Positions 33,821-44,010 of a stretch of DNA of 64,000 nt are shown here, piece by piece. Below the pieces are notes generated by a model that did no database searches, had not been told where the DNA came from, and saw only the letters and a program-made list of their open reading frames with translations. The translations under genes were made by a program, and so were the position numbers. The DNA lies in contig NZ_LDJI01000012.1 in assembly GCF_001431415.1 (NCBI RefSeq), forward strand, positions 1 to 64,000, read 5' to 3'. Positions within the stretch are counted from its first letter, which is position 1. Every line of letters begins with the position of its first letter. Source of the DNA: Stenotrophomonas humi (GTDB lineage Bacteria > Pseudomonadota > Gammaproteobacteria > Xanthomonadales > Xanthomonadaceae).

Positions 33821-35776
33821 ATGCCGCACTACGTCACCGATCTTGATGCCGCCGTGGACTGGCTGCTGACCCGCACGCAAGGCCCGTTGCGCATCGCCGC
33901 GCCGTTGGCGCTGGGCAAACCGCACCGCCTGCTCAATACCCTGTATTCGCGGCTGGAGGTTGATGCCTCGCGCCCGTTGCAGCTGTACACCGCCCTGTCC
34001 CTGAATCCGCCGCAGGCCAAGGGTGATGGCCTGGAAGCGCGCTTCCTGCGGCCCTTCGTCGAACGGCATTTCGGCATCGATTTCCCCCGCCTGGCCTACG
34101 CCGATGCCATCGCCCGCGATGCCCTGCCCGCGCACGTACAGGTGGAGGAGTTCTACATGCAATCGGGCGCCCTGCTCGGTTCCGCGCAGGCGCAGCGCAA
34201 CTACACCAGCCTCAACTACACCCATGCCGCCGATGCGGTGGCGCAACGTGCGCCGCACGCCATCGTGCAGAAAGTCGCCTTCCGCGAAGGCAGCACGCGA
34301 TTGTCGCTGTCCTGCAACAACGACATCACCCAGGACACGCTGGATGCCATCCACGCGCGTGGCCTGCCACGCCCGCTGCTCATCGCCGAAGTGGACCCGC
34401 AGCTGCCCTGGCTTGATGGCAGCGCCACGGTGGAGCCAGACTTCTTCGATCTGGTCGTGGTGCCGCCCGGTCCTTACCCGCATCTGTTCGGCCTGCCGCG
34501 ACAGCCGGTCAGCGATGCCGACTACGCCATTGGCTTCCATGCGAGCGCACTGGTCCGTGACGGCGGCACGCTGCAGATCGGCATCGGTACGCTGGCTGAT
34601 GCACTCAGTCATGCACTGGTATTGCGGCATACCGACAACGCGCGTTATCGGCGGATTCTGCGCGCGCTCGACCCACAGCTTGCCGACCATCCGATGGTGC
34701 AGGAGGCCGGCGGATTGGGGCCTTTCGAGATCGGCTTGTACGGCTGCAGCGAAATGCTCAACGAGGGCTTCCGCGTCCTGGTGCAGACCGGCGTGATCCG
34801 CCGCAAGGTACTTGAAGACCTCGCGGTGATGCAGCGCTTGGCCAATGGCAGTGCCTATGGCTCCGACCACGCCACACTCGCTGCCGAAGGCCAGTACCTG
34901 CATGGTGCCTTCTATCTCGGTTCGCCGGAATTCTACGACTGGCTGCGGCACCTGCCCGAGGACGAATCCCGCGCGATCGGGATGCGCCGCATCAGCGAGA
35001 TCAATCAACTCTATGGCGGCAACGAAAGCCTTGAACGCCTGCAACGCCGCGACGCACGCTTCTTCAACTCGTGCATGATCGCCACCACACTGGGCGCGGC
35101 GGCTTCCGATGCGCTGGAAGATGGTCGTGTGGTGTCCGGTGTCGGGGGGCAGTACAACTTCGTGGCCATGGCACATGCGCTGCCGGACGCGCGCAGCATC
35201 CTGATGTTCCGCGCACTGCGTGATGATGCCGGCAAGGCGCAATCCAACGTGCGCTGGAGCTACGGGCACACCACCATTCCGCGACACCTGCGCGATATCT
35301 TCATCAATGAGTATGGGGTCGCCGACCTGCGTCATCGCACGGATGAAGAATGTGTCGTTGCGATGACCGGCATCGCCGACGCGGCATTTCAGCACGCATT
35401 GCTTGAACAGGCGAAGGCCTCCAGGAAGCTCGACCTCTCATTCACCGCACCCGAGGCCTGGCAGCGGAATCGCCCCGACGTACTGCGTGCTGCATTGGCG
35501 CCCTTCCGTAGTGATGGCAGCCTGCCCGACTACCCGCTCGGCAGCGACTTCACGCCCCTTGAGCAGGACCTGTTGCGGGCGCTGACCTGGCTCAAGGCAA
35601 ACACGCGCACATACCGCGACAAGCTGCGCGCAGCGGCGAGTGCGATACGCCAGCCGGCCGGTGAGAATGACGCCATGTACCTGCAGCGGATGGGACTGGA
35701 ATCCCCGAAGCACCTCAGCGAATGGCTCGAGGCAAAACTGTTGCGTCTGGCGCTGGCAAGAACCGCACACAACTGA
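33821..35776 (+). CDS. Acetyl-CoA hydrolase/transferase family protein
   Basis: 651-residue CoA-transferase-fold protein. The N-terminal half contains FYMQSGALLGSAQAQRNYTSLNY and later QIGIGTLADALSHAL, typical of the acetyl-CoA hydrolase/transferase N-domain. The C-half has VVSGVGGQYNFVAMAHALPDARSI and FINEYGVADLRHRTDEE, the C-domain. It is longer than Cat1/Ach1 (about 500) because of an insert near residues 270-390 and a C-terminal helical tail. The CoA acceptor is unknown. It diverges from the blaI-like gene. Confidence 0.85.
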   Translation: MPHYVTDLDAAVDWLLTRTQGPLRIAAPLALGKPHRLLNTLYSRLEVDASRPLQLYTALSLNPPQAKGDGLEARFLRPFVERHFGIDFPRLAYADAIARDALPAHVQVEEFYMQSGALLGSAQAQRNYTSLNYTHAADAVAQRAPHAIVQKVAFREGSTRLSLSCNNDITQDTLDAIHARGLPRPLLIAEVDPQLPWLDGSATVEPDFFDLVVVPPGPYPHLFGLPRQPVSDADYAIGFHASALVRDGGTLQIGIGTLADALSHALVLRHTDNARYRRILRALDPQLADHPMVQEAGGLGPFEIGLYGCSEMLNEGFRVLVQTGVIRRKVLEDLAVMQRLANGSAYGSDHATLAAEGQYLHGAFYLGSPEFYDWLRHLPEDESRAIGMRRISEINQLYGGNESLERLQRRDARFFNSCMIATTLGAAASDALEDGRVVSGVGGQYNFVAMAHALPDARSILMFRALRDDAGKAQSNVRWSYGHTTIPRHLRDIFINEYGVADLRHRTDEECVVAMTGIADAAFQHALLEQAKASRKLDLSFTAPEAWQRNRPDVLRAALAPFRSDGSLPDYPLGSDFTPLEQDLLRALTWLKANTRTYRDKLRAAASAIRQPAGENDAMYLQRMGLESPKHLSEWLEAKLLRLALARTAHN

Positions 35777-35925
35777 TCCATCAACGCGAATCGATCCAAC
35801 TGCGGAGCAATGCTCCGCCCCGCCCGAAGTCGGGCAACGCGATATCACTGAAATTGCGCCGGACCTGATCCCGGACCTGATCCCGGACCACGAAGAAGCA
35901 TTGCCGGTATTGCCGGCAGACCAAC
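35777..35925. repeat. Convergent gap with a hairpin and 12-base tandem repeat
   Basis: Between the acetyl-CoA hydrolase and transketolase genes: a GCGGAGC-AAT-GCTCCGC hairpin (35802-35818, same stem as the SMAG elements but without GTAG), then the tandem CCGGACCTGATC twice plus CCGGACC (35859-35889). No gene seen. Confidence 0.6.
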
Positions 35926-35954
35926 AGAAAGGCCGGGTAATCCCCGGCCTTTCT
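35926..35954. terminator. Bidirectional terminator, acetyl-CoA hydrolase / transketolase
   Basis: Perfect 12-base stem AGAAAGGCCGGG / CCCGGCCTTTCT with a TAATC loop, 24 bases past the transketolase stop. It reads as a terminator on both strands because of the AAA/TTT ends. Confidence 0.85.
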
Positions 35955-35978
35955 GCTGTCTCAAACCCACCACAGCGA

Positions 35979-37985
35979 TCAGTTGGCGACGACGGCCTTG
36001 GCAGCGGCAACCACGGCTTCGGTGGTGATGCCGAAGTGCTGGTACAGCTTGTCGGCCGGGGCCGAGGCACCGAAGGTATCCAGACCGATCACCGCACCGT
36101 CCAGGCCCACGTACTGGCGCCAGAAACCGGTGACACCAGCTTCCACGGCCACGCGTGCACGGATGGCATTGGGCAGCACGGATTCGCGGTAAGCCGCGTC
36201 CTGGCGGTCGAACACGTCGGTGCAGGGCATCGATACCACGCGGACCTTGATGCCGGCAGCGTCGAGCTCGGCCTTGGCCGCCATGGCCAGACCAATCTCC
36301 GAGCCGGTGCCGATCAGGATCACATCCGGCGTACCAGCCGCGTCGGCCAGCACGTAGCCGCCGCGTTCGATCTGCTTGACCTGCTCGGCGCTGCGCTGCT
36401 GCGGGGCCAGGTTCTGGCGACTGAAGATCAGGCAGCTCGGGCCATCCTTGCGCACGATGGCAGCCTTCCAGCTGACCGCCGATTCGGCGGCATCGCACGG
36501 GCGCCACACATCGTTGTTGGGGATGTAGCGCAGCGAGGACACATGCTCGACCGGCTGGTGGGTCGGGCCGTCTTCGCCCAGACCGATCGAGTCATGGGTG
36601 AACACGTGGATGACGTGCGCCGGGATCAGCGCGCTCATCCGCAGCGCGTTGCGGGCGTAGTCGCTGAACACCAGGAAGGTCGCGTCGAACGGCAGGAAAC
36701 CGCCGTGCAGGGCCAGACCATTGGCGATGGCGCTCATGCCGAACTCACGCACGCCGTAATGCACGTAGTTGGCGTTAGGGTCTTCGCCGACCACGGTCTG
36801 CGCGCCCTTCCACAGGGTCAGGTTGGAACCGGCCAGGTCGGCCGAACCACCGATGATTTCCGGCAGCAGCGGTGCGAAGGCCTGGATCGCGTTCTGCGAC
36901 GCCTTGCGCGAGGCGATGTTCGGCGCTTCGGCCTGCACCTGGGCGATGTAGGCATCGGCCTTGGCAATGAAGTCGTCCGGCAGCTCACCGTGCGAACGGC
37001 GGGTCAGCTCTTCGGCCTGTTCCGGGAACTGGGCGGCGTACTTGTCGAACAGCTGTTCCCACTCAGCCTGGCGCAGCGTGCCGGTACCGCCTGCACGCCA
37101 GCCGGCGTAGATGTCTTCCGGAATCTCGAACGGGGCATACGACCAGTCCAGCGCCTTGCGGGTGGCTTCCAGTTCGTCCTTGCCCAGCGGTGCGCCGTGG
37201 CTGGATTCCTGGCCGGCCTTGTTCGGCGAACCAAAACCAATCGTGGTCTTGCAGCAGATCAGGGTCGGCTTGTCGAACTGCGACAGCGCCTGCTCGATGC
37301 CGGCCTTGATGCTTTCCGGATTGTGGCCGTCGACGCCGCGCACCACGTTCCAGCCATAGGCTTCGAAACGCTCCGGGGTGTTGTCGGTGAACCAGCCTTC
37401 CACTTCACCGTCGATGGAGATGTTGTTGTCATCCCAGAAGCACACCAGCTTGCTCAGGCCCCAGGTGCCGGCCAGCGATGCGGCTTCGTGCGAGATGCCT
37501 TCCATCAGGCAACCGTCGCCCATGAACACCCAGGTGCGGTGATCGACGACTTCAAATTCCGGGCGGTTGTAACGCTGCGACAGCAGCTTCTCGGCCAGTG
37601 CGAAGCCCACGGCGTTCGCCAGACCCTGACCCAGCGGGCCGGTGGTGGTTTCCACGCCCGGGGTTTCGTGACGCTCCGGGTGGCCGGCGGTCTTGCTGCC
37701 CAGCTGGCGGAATGCCTTGAGCTGCTCGATCGGCAGGTCGTAGCCGCTCAGGTGCAGCAGCGCGTAGTGCAGCATCGAGCCATGCCCGTTGGACAACACG
37801 AAACGGTCACGGTTGAACCAGTTCGGGTTGTTCGGGTTATGGCGGTGGTAATCGTTCCAGAGCACTTCGGCGATATCGGCCATGCCCATCGGCATGCCGG
37901 GATGACCGGACTTGGCGGCTTCGACCGCATCAGCGGCAAGAAAACGGATGGCGTTCGCCAACTGGCGGCGGGTGGGCTGCGTCAT
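35979..37985 (-). CDS. tkt: Transketolase
   Basis: Thiamine-diphosphate enzyme of the pentose phosphate pathway. 668 residues from the ATG at 37985 ([21 protein letters not shown]), matching E. coli TktA (663); the in-frame extension to 38117 is unrelated. Key segments: [18 protein letters not shown], the ThDP/metal motif [18 protein letters not shown] with [16 protein letters not shown], and the pyrimidine-domain Glu in [13 protein letters not shown] and the preceding VRE-type region. It belongs to the leftward central-carbon cluster, with its own terminator. Confidence 0.97.
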   Translation of the reverse strand: MTQPTRRQLANAIRFLAADAVEAAKSGHPGMPMGMADIAEVLWNDYHRHNPNNPNWFNRDRFVLSNGHGSMLHYALLHLSGYDLPIEQLKAFRQLGSKTAGHPERHETPGVETTTGPLGQGLANAVGFALAEKLLSQRYNRPEFEVVDHRTWVFMGDGCLMEGISHEAASLAGTWGLSKLVCFWDDNNISIDGEVEGWFTDNTPERFEAYGWNVVRGVDGHNPESIKAGIEQALSQFDKPTLICCKTTIGFGSPNKAGQESSHGAPLGKDELEATRKALDWSYAPFEIPEDIYAGWRAGGTGTLRQAEWEQLFDKYAAQFPEQAEELTRRSHGELPDDFIAKADAYIAQVQAEAPNIASRKASQNAIQAFAPLLPEIIGGSADLAGSNLTLWKGAQTVVGEDPNANYVHYGVREFGMSAIANGLALHGGFLPFDATFLVFSDYARNALRMSALIPAHVIHVFTHDSIGLGEDGPTHQPVEHVSSLRYIPNNDVWRPCDAAESAVSWKAAIVRKDGPSCLIFSRQNLAPQQRSAEQVKQIERGGYVLADAAGTPDVILIGTGSEIGLAMAAKAELDAAGIKVRVVSMPCTDVFDRQDAAYRESVLPNAIRARVAVEAGVTGFWRQYVGLDGAVIGLDTFGASAPADKLYQHFGITTEAVVAAAKAVVAN

Positions 37986-38107
37986 GGTTTCGTCGGAATC
38001 GGGAGGCTCCCGCGGAACTGCGGGCGGCCTATTGTCCCACAAGCCACCGCGCGGTTCAGGCCAGAACGCCCGCCCGAAGCGCCCGCTTTCGCCATCTACA
38101 CAAAGCA

Positions 38108-38135
38108 GAACGGCCACCTGTTCAGGTGGCCGTTC
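38108..38135 (-). terminator. Symporter gene terminator
   Basis: GAACGGCCACC / GGTGGCCGTTC (11-base arms, TGTTCA loop) followed on the minus strand by TGCTTTG, 24 bases past the symporter stop. Confidence 0.7.
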
Positions 38136-38158
38136 CGGCTTGCAGTCAGGCTGAAGAC

Positions 38159-39466
38159 TTACTCGCGGGAAGCCTGCCCGGCCATGCTTTCATCGCTTTC
38201 ACCACGCGCCACCAGGGTGGTCAGGGCCAGGTCGCCCGTGACATTGAGCGCGGTACGGCACATGTCCAGGAAGTGGTTGACGCCCAGGATCAGGCCAATG
38301 CCCACCGGATTTACGCCGACCATCGCGCAGATCAGCGCCACCACCGGCAGCGACCCGGACGGCACGCCCGCAGTGCCAATACCGCCCAGGATGCAGACCA
38401 CCATCACCATGAACTGTTGGCCGATGCTCAGGTCCACGCCGAAGAACTGCGCCAGGAAGATCACCGTCACACCCTCGAACAGCGCGGTGCCGTTCTGGTT
38501 GGCGGTGGCACCCACGGTCAGCACAAAGCGCGACACTTTGTGCGGGAAGCCCATCTGGTCAGCCACCCGCAACGCGGTTGGCAAGGTCGCGTTGGACGAG
38601 GCGGTAGAGAACGCCATCAAGGTGGCTTCCTGGGTCTCGCGGAAGAACTTCAACGGCGAGCGCCCGGCCAGCTTCACCGCGATGCCGTAGCTGACAAACA
38701 TGTGCAGCGCCAGCGCCAGCACCACCACGCCCACGTATGCACCCAGCTTGATCAACAGGCTGAAACCGAAGATGGCCGCCAGGTTGAACATGAAACAGGC
38801 CACCGCGTAGGGCGCCAGGCGGATGACCAGATTGATCAGGGTCATCGAGATTTCAAACAGGCCTTCGATGGCCTTGCGCAGCGTGGCGACCTTTTCGGCC
38901 GGCGACAGCACCATGCCGACGCCCAGCATCAAGGCGAAGAACATCAGCGACAGGATCTTGCCGTTGTCGGAAGCCGCTTCGAGCACGTTGTTCGGCACGA
39001 TCGACAACAGCATTTCCAAGCCCTTAGGCTGGGAGCCGACACCGGCCACGATCTCCTTGCTGCGTTCGGCGTTCTCGGCCAGCAACTGCGCGGCCACGGC
39101 CGGGTCCACGCCCGCACCGGGCTTGAACAGGTTGACCAGCACCAGCCCGATCAACACCGCCACACCAGACAACACGATGGTGTAGGCCAGCGACTTCCAG
39201 CCGATGCGGCCCAGCGAACGGATGTCGCCCATCTCCGACACACCCATCACCAGCGCCGAGAAGATCAGCGGCACGATGAGCATGAAGATCAGGCTCAGGA
39301 ACAACCCCGATACCGGCGTCGTCAGATACGTCGTCACCGCATGCACCCACGGCGCCCCCGGACTCACCGTGTGCACGATCAGGCCAAGCAGCAGACCGAT
39401 GCCGAAGCCGATCCCAATCTTCCAGTGGAACGGCATTTTCGTGCGTGGCGTTGCGGCGTTGGCCAT
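38159..39466 (-). CDS. Dicarboxylate/amino acid:cation symporter (DAACS family)
   Basis: 435-residue inner-membrane transporter of the GltP/DctA type with about eight helices and two re-entrant loops. Signatures: the serine-rich hairpin tip [11 protein letters not shown], the [10 protein letters not shown] motif that replaces [15 protein letters not shown] for hairpin 2 and [14 protein letters not shown] in TM8, where the Arg is typical of acidic-substrate carriers. It takes up glutamate, aspartate or C4-dicarboxylates with Na+ or H+. No substrate-specific neighbour is present. Confidence 0.92.
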   Translation of the reverse strand: MANAATPRTKMPFHWKIGIGFGIGLLLGLIVHTVSPGAPWVHAVTTYLTTPVSGLFLSLIFMLIVPLIFSALVMGVSEMGDIRSLGRIGWKSLAYTIVLSGVAVLIGLVLVNLFKPGAGVDPAVAAQLLAENAERSKEIVAGVGSQPKGLEMLLSIVPNNVLEAASDNGKILSLMFFALMLGVGMVLSPAEKVATLRKAIEGLFEISMTLINLVIRLAPYAVACFMFNLAAIFGFSLLIKLGAYVGVVVLALALHMFVSYGIAVKLAGRSPLKFFRETQEATLMAFSTASSNATLPTALRVADQMGFPHKVSRFVLTVGATANQNGTALFEGVTVIFLAQFFGVDLSIGQQFMVMVVCILGGIGTAGVPSGSLPVVALICAMVGVNPVGIGLILGVNHFLDMCRTALNVTGDLALTTLVARGESDESMAGQASRE

Positions 39467-39530
39467 CGTGGGTTTCCCTCCAGAGAATTATTCAGCTTAA
39501 CAGACGGTATACAACCGCCCTTTTCAGCTT

Positions 39531-41216
39531 TCATCCCGGATATAGAGGGTCGAGCACGGGTTTTTCCGCCATTGCCCGGCCACGCCAATGCGGCCCCTGG
39601 CGGAAAACCTCGCGCAGGCGTGCCCTGGCTGCCGCCACATCACCCTCGCCTGCCCAGCGTGCCCGTTGCATGCGCTCCAACGCCTGGCGCTGTGACTCAT
39701 CGTCAAGTTTGGCCATCACCGCGTCCAGATCATCCACGCCCGCCATCGCCGCAAGAATGTGGACAACCTCATCCAGACCGCCCACATCCAAGGCACGGCG
39801 CAGGTCGGCCGAGCTGTAACGCGAACCGTGTGTCCCCACAACGCGGGGTGCTTCACGCTCGCCCTGAGCGCCAGCGGCCCGGCGCGATAATCCCCAGACA
39901 AGGGTGACCAGCCACAGCAAGGCGAAGCCCGCTGCCAGGGCTGGCCACACCCATGGACGCACGGCTGCCGACGCGGCCACGGCCAGGGCTTCGTCCGGCA
40001 CGGCCGCAGCCGCCGCTGCCGGCTGTACCAATGGCGGCGCGGCGATCCCGCCGGCGCCTTGCGTGATCTGCAACTGCAGGTCCGGCAAGGTGGCGGTCCG
40101 CGCCTGCCCGGCCTGCACATCCCACCATTCCATGCCGATACCCGGCACGGTCAGCGTGCCCGGCTGCTGCGGCACGATGGAGTACCGTCGTGTCAGCTTC
40201 AGCTGTGGACTGCCGCCATTGAAGGTTTCGTCGTACTGCGGCGGCTCGGCAAACACCTGCGCACTATCACCGAGCGAGGGCACCGGTAGTTCGGGGAACT
40301 GCGCCTTGGTCACGCCGTTGGCCGTGGCCTCGACCACGATGGTGGTCGCTTCACCGGTACGGCCCTGCCGGGGTGCTGCGGTGTAGCGCAGCTGCAGGCC
40401 TTTGAGCGGCAGCCATGGCTGCGGCGCATCGGCCGGTATGGCCCTCACCTGCAGTGTCTGGTCCGGCCCGCGGGCACTGAGCTGGCCGTTGTCACGGCCG
40501 AAGAAATCATCGAAGAAGCCACCCACTCCCTGGCCGCTGAAACGTGCACCCGTGACCTGCAGCGGACCGCTGCGTTCGGGCACAAGCAGGAAGCGACGCT
40601 CGACCACGTTGTAACGACGGCCGCCGATCTCACGCGTCGAGGTGCGGTCATCACCGACCCGCTGCAGCGAGGCGCCGGCCGGCGTATCCAGCACCAATTC
40701 ACCGGAGGCCAACTGGGTGGCGAAGAACAAGCGCACCACCACGCCCACGCTCTGCTGCACGTAAGGCTGGGTGACGTCGACATCGGTTTCGATGAAGGCC
40801 AGCGCATTGCTGTCACGGCTGGCAACCGGTGCCTGCGTTACCACCAGCTGCATCGGCGCCGTCTGCGCGTTGCCCACACGCAACGCGGGAATGATCAACG
40901 TACCGGTTCGCTGCGGCGACAATGCAACCGCAAACAGGGCGGTGTTGCTGACCGCACCGTTGCGCATCTGCATCTGGCGGCTGCTGCTCTGGTTGCTCAA
41001 TGCGAAATCCGCACGCAACGGCGCGTAATCCGGCACCCCACCCTGGTCGGTTTCGATATTGAGGGTGACGGTTTCGCCCTGGCTGATGCTGTCCCGGTCC
41101 AACCAGGCGCGGGTCTGTGCATGCGCCATGCCCACGCTCATGCTCATGCTCATGCTGGCGAGAAGGCACAACAACACCCATCGGTTGAACTTCCGGTACC
41201 TGCTACCTGTACTCAT
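39531..41216 (-). CDS. batD: BatD-family protein (aerotolerance operon)
   Basis: 561 residues: a signal peptide with Met-Ser repeats (SMSMSMSVGMAHA|Q), then immunoglobulin-like beta domains beginning AWLDRDSISQGETVTLNIE, one membrane helix near residue 430 (WVWPALAAGFALLWLVTLVWGL) and a cytoplasmic helical tail. This is the BatD/oxygen tolerance layout. It is the last gene of the operon, and its ATG overlaps the BatB/C stop (ATGA). The role in Gram-negatives is poorly defined; it probably interacts with the VWA proteins at the periplasmic face. Confidence 0.85.
   Translation of the reverse strand: MSTGSRYRKFNRWVLLCLLASMSMSMSVGMAHAQTRAWLDRDSISQGETVTLNIETDQGGVPDYAPLRADFALSNQSSSRQMQMRNGAVSNTALFAVALSPQRTGTLIIPALRVGNAQTAPMQLVVTQAPVASRDSNALAFIETDVDVTQPYVQQSVGVVVRLFFATQLASGELVLDTPAGASLQRVGDDRTSTREIGGRRYNVVERRFLLVPERSGPLQVTGARFSGQGVGGFFDDFFGRDNGQLSARGPDQTLQVRAIPADAPQPWLPLKGLQLRYTAAPRQGRTGEATTIVVEATANGVTKAQFPELPVPSLGDSAQVFAEPPQYDETFNGGSPQLKLTRRYSIVPQQPGTLTVPGIGMEWWDVQAGQARTATLPDLQLQITQGAGGIAAPPLVQPAAAAAAVPDEALAVAASAAVRPWVWPALAAGFALLWLVTLVWGLSRRAAGAQGEREAPRVVGTHGSRYSSADLRRALDVGGLDEVVHILAAMAGVDDLDAVMAKLDDESQRQALERMQRARWAGEGDVAAARARLREVFRQGPHWRGRAMAEKPVLDPLYPG
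41136..41156 (-). repeat. Hexanucleotide repeat in the batD signal peptide
   Basis: Three and a half copies of GCTCAT (minus strand ATGAGC), encoding alternating Met-Ser in the hydrophobic part of the signal peptide. Unit changes would add or remove two residues without a frameshift. Confidence 0.8.
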
Positions 41217-43012
41217 CGCCGTTCCCGCATCCGTCGCTCGTACTCGAGCTGGAATTTCGCCTTCAGCAGATCGCCCGGCTCATCCGGTACGCGCTGCATC
41301 CATGCTTCCACCGCCTGCTGCTGCTCGCGTTGCTGCGGCGTCATCGCCGCGCGCGCGGCAGCGGCCTCGTCTGTTTCGTTTCCTGCCTGGCCCTGACGCT
41401 GACGCTGACGCATCGCTTCCTGCATGCGCTGACGCTGGGCCTGGTCGGCCTGCTGCTGCTTGCCGGCGTCCTCGCCTTCCGGCTCGCCCGATTCCTGACG
41501 TGGCTTGCCTTGGTCACCTTGCTGCCCTTGCTGGCCAGCGTCTTTGCTGTCGGACGATTGCGGCTGCCCCTGCTGCGAGGAATCGGATTGCTGCTGGCCT
41601 TGTTGCTGTTGGCCCTGCTGCGGATTCGGCGTTTGCTGGCCTTGTGAATCCTGACCCTGCTGCGGTTTCTGCTTGCCCTTGTCGCCCTGTTGCTGATCCT
41701 TCTGGTCCTGCTGCGACTTGCGCTTGCGCGCGGCGTCCACGGCTGCACGATTGGCGACGGCATCTTCCATGTCCGGATGCAGCTTCAACGCACGGTCATA
41801 GGCATTGATGGCGTCATCCAGACGGCCCTGACGCGCCAGCGCGTTGCCAAGGTTGTACCAACCCTGGTCCGAATCGATGCCCTCGAACCGCTTCTGCGCG
41901 GTGGCGAAATCACCTTGCCGGTACGCATCCACGCCTTCGCTCAGCCGCTGATGCTGCAGTTGGTCAGCACGTTGCCACCACCCGCCCTGCTCGGCGGCCG
42001 CTGCCGGCTGCATCATCGGCAGCAATGCACACAGTACGAACAGCGGCAACACCCGGCGCGGACGTCGGAAGGCAAACAAGGCCAGCAGCAACAATGGCAG
42101 CAGCAGCCAATACCCCTCGTCCTGCCAGGATCTGCCCTGCTCGCTCCGCTGCCGGCTGCTGGCTTGCGCCTGTGGCTGCAGCACGTCCAGTGCCTGCAGG
42201 TCGGCATCGGTGCCGGCAAGACGCTGGTAACGCCCCCCCCCGGCAACCGCCAGTGCCCGCAGCGATGTCTCATCCAGATGCGCATGCTCGATACCGCCGC
42301 GCGAATCACGATAGGACGCACCCTGCAGACTGCCCAGACCAAGTACCGAAACCTCATGCCCGGCCGCGCGCAGCTGCGCCGCAGCGGTCACGGCTGCGGC
42401 ATCGGCATGATCGGTCAGCAACAGCACATCCCCGCTGCGCGCGCCGGATTGTTTCAGCAGGTCCCCCGCCCATGCCAGCGCACGGTCTGTTTTCTGCCCA
42501 TCCAACGGCATGACTTCCGGTGCCAACGCATCCAGAAACAACGCGACATTGGCCGCATCATCGGTCAGCGGTGCCACGGTGAAGGGCTCCCACGCATAGG
42601 CAATCAATGCCACTTCGCCGCCTTTGCGTTCACGCAGCAAGCTGGCGAGCTTGGCCCGCACCTGCAGCAGCCGCGATGGCGGCAGATCCGGCGCACGAAT
42701 GCTGCTGGAAAGATCCAGCACGATCACCAACGGCGTCTTGGTTTCCCACAACGGTTGCTCCACCTGTCGCCAACTTGGACCGGCCAGTGCGAGCACCGCC
42801 AGCAGCAAGCCCAGCGACAACGCCACGCGCCCCCACCATCGGCGCTTGCTGGTACCGGTGAGCAGGTGTGGCAACAGGTGTGCATCCACCGCTTCGTGCC
42901 AGCGGCTGCGACGCCGCTGCAGGTAACTATTGCCCAGCAATGCCAGCGGCACCAGCAACAGTGCCCACAACCATTCCGGACGCAGAAAATGCAGCTGCTG
43001 CCAAAGATTCAT
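41213..43012 (-). CDS. BatB-BatC fusion: VWA membrane protein with TPR and Gln-rich tail
   Basis: 599 residues from the ATG at 43012, which overlaps the batA stop as ATGA. Two N-terminal membrane helices (about 5-25 and 55-80) are followed by a VWA domain with MIDAS motif DLSSSI, a third membrane helix (YWLLLPLLLLALFAFRR, then LFVLCALLPMMQPAAAA), TPR repeats (AYRQGDFATAQKRF, WYNLGNALARQGRLDDAINAY) and about 150 residues of Gln/Gly/Ser low-complexity sequence. BatB (VWA) and BatC (TPR) are separate genes in Bacteroides and Leptospira; here they are one. Confidence 0.87.
   Translation of the reverse strand: MNLWQQLHFLRPEWLWALLLVPLALLGNSYLQRRRSRWHEAVDAHLLPHLLTGTSKRRWWGRVALSLGLLLAVLALAGPSWRQVEQPLWETKTPLVIVLDLSSSIRAPDLPPSRLLQVRAKLASLLRERKGGEVALIAYAWEPFTVAPLTDDAANVALFLDALAPEVMPLDGQKTDRALAWAGDLLKQSGARSGDVLLLTDHADAAAVTAAAQLRAAGHEVSVLGLGSLQGASYRDSRGGIEHAHLDETSLRALAVAGGGRYQRLAGTDADLQALDVLQPQAQASSRQRSEQGRSWQDEGYWLLLPLLLLALFAFRRPRRVLPLFVLCALLPMMQPAAAAEQGGWWQRADQLQHQRLSEGVDAYRQGDFATAQKRFEGIDSDQGWYNLGNALARQGRLDDAINAYDRALKLHPDMEDAVANRAAVDAARKRKSQQDQKDQQQGDKGKQKPQQGQDSQGQQTPNPQQGQQQQGQQQSDSSQQGQPQSSDSKDAGQQGQQGDQGKPRQESGEPEGEDAGKQQQADQAQRQRMQEAMRQRQRQGQAGNETDEAAAARAAMTPQQREQQQAVEAWMQRVPDEPGDLLKAKFQLEYERRMRERR
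42233..42241 (-). repeat. G9 run inside the BatB-C gene
   Basis: Nine consecutive G on the coding strand, encoding three Gly as GGG GGG GGG at the AGGGRYQRL segment. The genome elsewhere favours GGC. A one-base slip would frameshift the TPR half. Confidence 0.85.
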
Positions 43013-44010
43013 GCGCGCAGCCCCCGCCATGCCAGCCCCAGCACGCCGAACAGCAGGGCCATGCTCAATGGCCAGCCGTAGCGTTCGATGCGCGGGCGCA
43101 CCGCCGGGCCCGCACTCTGCACCGGCTCCAGCCGATCCAGTTCAGCGTAGATGCCGGCCAGTTCGTCGGTATCGCGCGCGCGGAAAAAGCGACCACCGGT
43201 TTCGCTGGCGATCTTGGACAGCGTGTCCTCATCAACCGGGTCCTCGCCGCCTGGCAACTGCACGCCGAACAACGACGCCTGCCCGGTGCCCCCAAAAGCC
43301 ACCGTGTAGACGCGTACGCCTTCGGCCTTGGCCAACTCCGCCGCTTTCAACGGTTCCAGCACACCGGCGGTGTTGAGGCCGTCGGTGAGCATGATCACCA
43401 CTCGCTGCCCTTCCGGCTGTTCACGCAGGCGCTTTACCGACAGTGCGATCGCATCACCCAGTGCTGTCTCGCGACCGGCCAGGCCCACCACGCTGTCGCG
43501 CAACTGTTCGCGCACCGAGGCACGGTCGGCAGTCAGGGGGGTAAGCGCGTAGGCACGTTGACCGAATACGACCAGACCGATGCGATCACCCTCACGGCGA
43601 TCCAGGAAGTCGGCAAGCACGGCCTTGGCGGCAGTGAGGCGATCCACGATGCGCCCGCCGAGTTGCATGTCGGGCTCTTCCATGCTGCCGGACAGATCCA
43701 CCGCCAGCATCATCTGCCGCGCTTCATGGGGTGGCTCCACCGGTTCGCCCAGTTGCTGCGGCCGCGCGGCCGCGGCACATAGAAACACCCAGGCCAACCC
43801 CAGCAACATCGCGCCCAACCAGGCACCACCGCGTCCCCGGGCTATCTGCAGCTGCAGGCGTGCAGGGTCATAAGGCACGCGCAATGCCGGCGCGTTCTCA
43901 TCGCGCAACGGCCACCAACGCATCAGTACAGGCAAAGGCAGCAGCAGCCACATCCAAGGCCAGGCAAACTCCGGCCAGCCAACGGGCAGCATGTCGAGCA
44001 ACGCCTGCAT
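43009..44010 (-). CDS. batA: BatA-type VWA membrane protein
   Basis: 333 residues: two N-terminal membrane helices (WPWMWLLLPLPVLMRWW; LGAMLLGLAWVFLCAAAA), a VWA domain with intact MIDAS (DLSGSM near residue 105, then TPLT and DG in LTDGLNTAG), and a C-terminal helix (LSMALLFGVLGLAWRGL). The domain probably faces the periplasm. It is in the middle of the Bat operon, overlapping both neighbours by 1-4 bases, which implies fixed stoichiometry. Confidence 0.88.
   Translation of the reverse strand: MQALLDMLPVGWPEFAWPWMWLLLPLPVLMRWWPLRDENAPALRVPYDPARLQLQIARGRGGAWLGAMLLGLAWVFLCAAAARPQQLGEPVEPPHEARQMMLAVDLSGSMEEPDMQLGGRIVDRLTAAKAVLADFLDRREGDRIGLVVFGQRAYALTPLTADRASVREQLRDSVVGLAGRETALGDAIALSVKRLREQPEGQRVVIMLTDGLNTAGVLEPLKAAELAKAEGVRVYTVAFGGTGQASLFGVQLPGGEDPVDEDTLSKIASETGGRFFRARDTDELAGIYAELDRLEPVQSAGPAVRPRIERYGWPLSMALLFGVLGLAWRGLRA

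Noticed and set aside
35640..38690. A 1016-codon open frame on the plus strand opposite transketolase
   Set aside because: It is antisense to an unmistakable transketolase and has shadow composition (Gly/Arg/His/Gln-rich, no domains). High GC makes stop codons rare in this frame.
41400..41720. Repetitive DNA resembling a CRISPR or tandem array
   Set aside because: It is codon-level redundancy of a Gln/Gly/Ser-rich tail in the BatB-C protein, with no regular repeat-spacer spacing.
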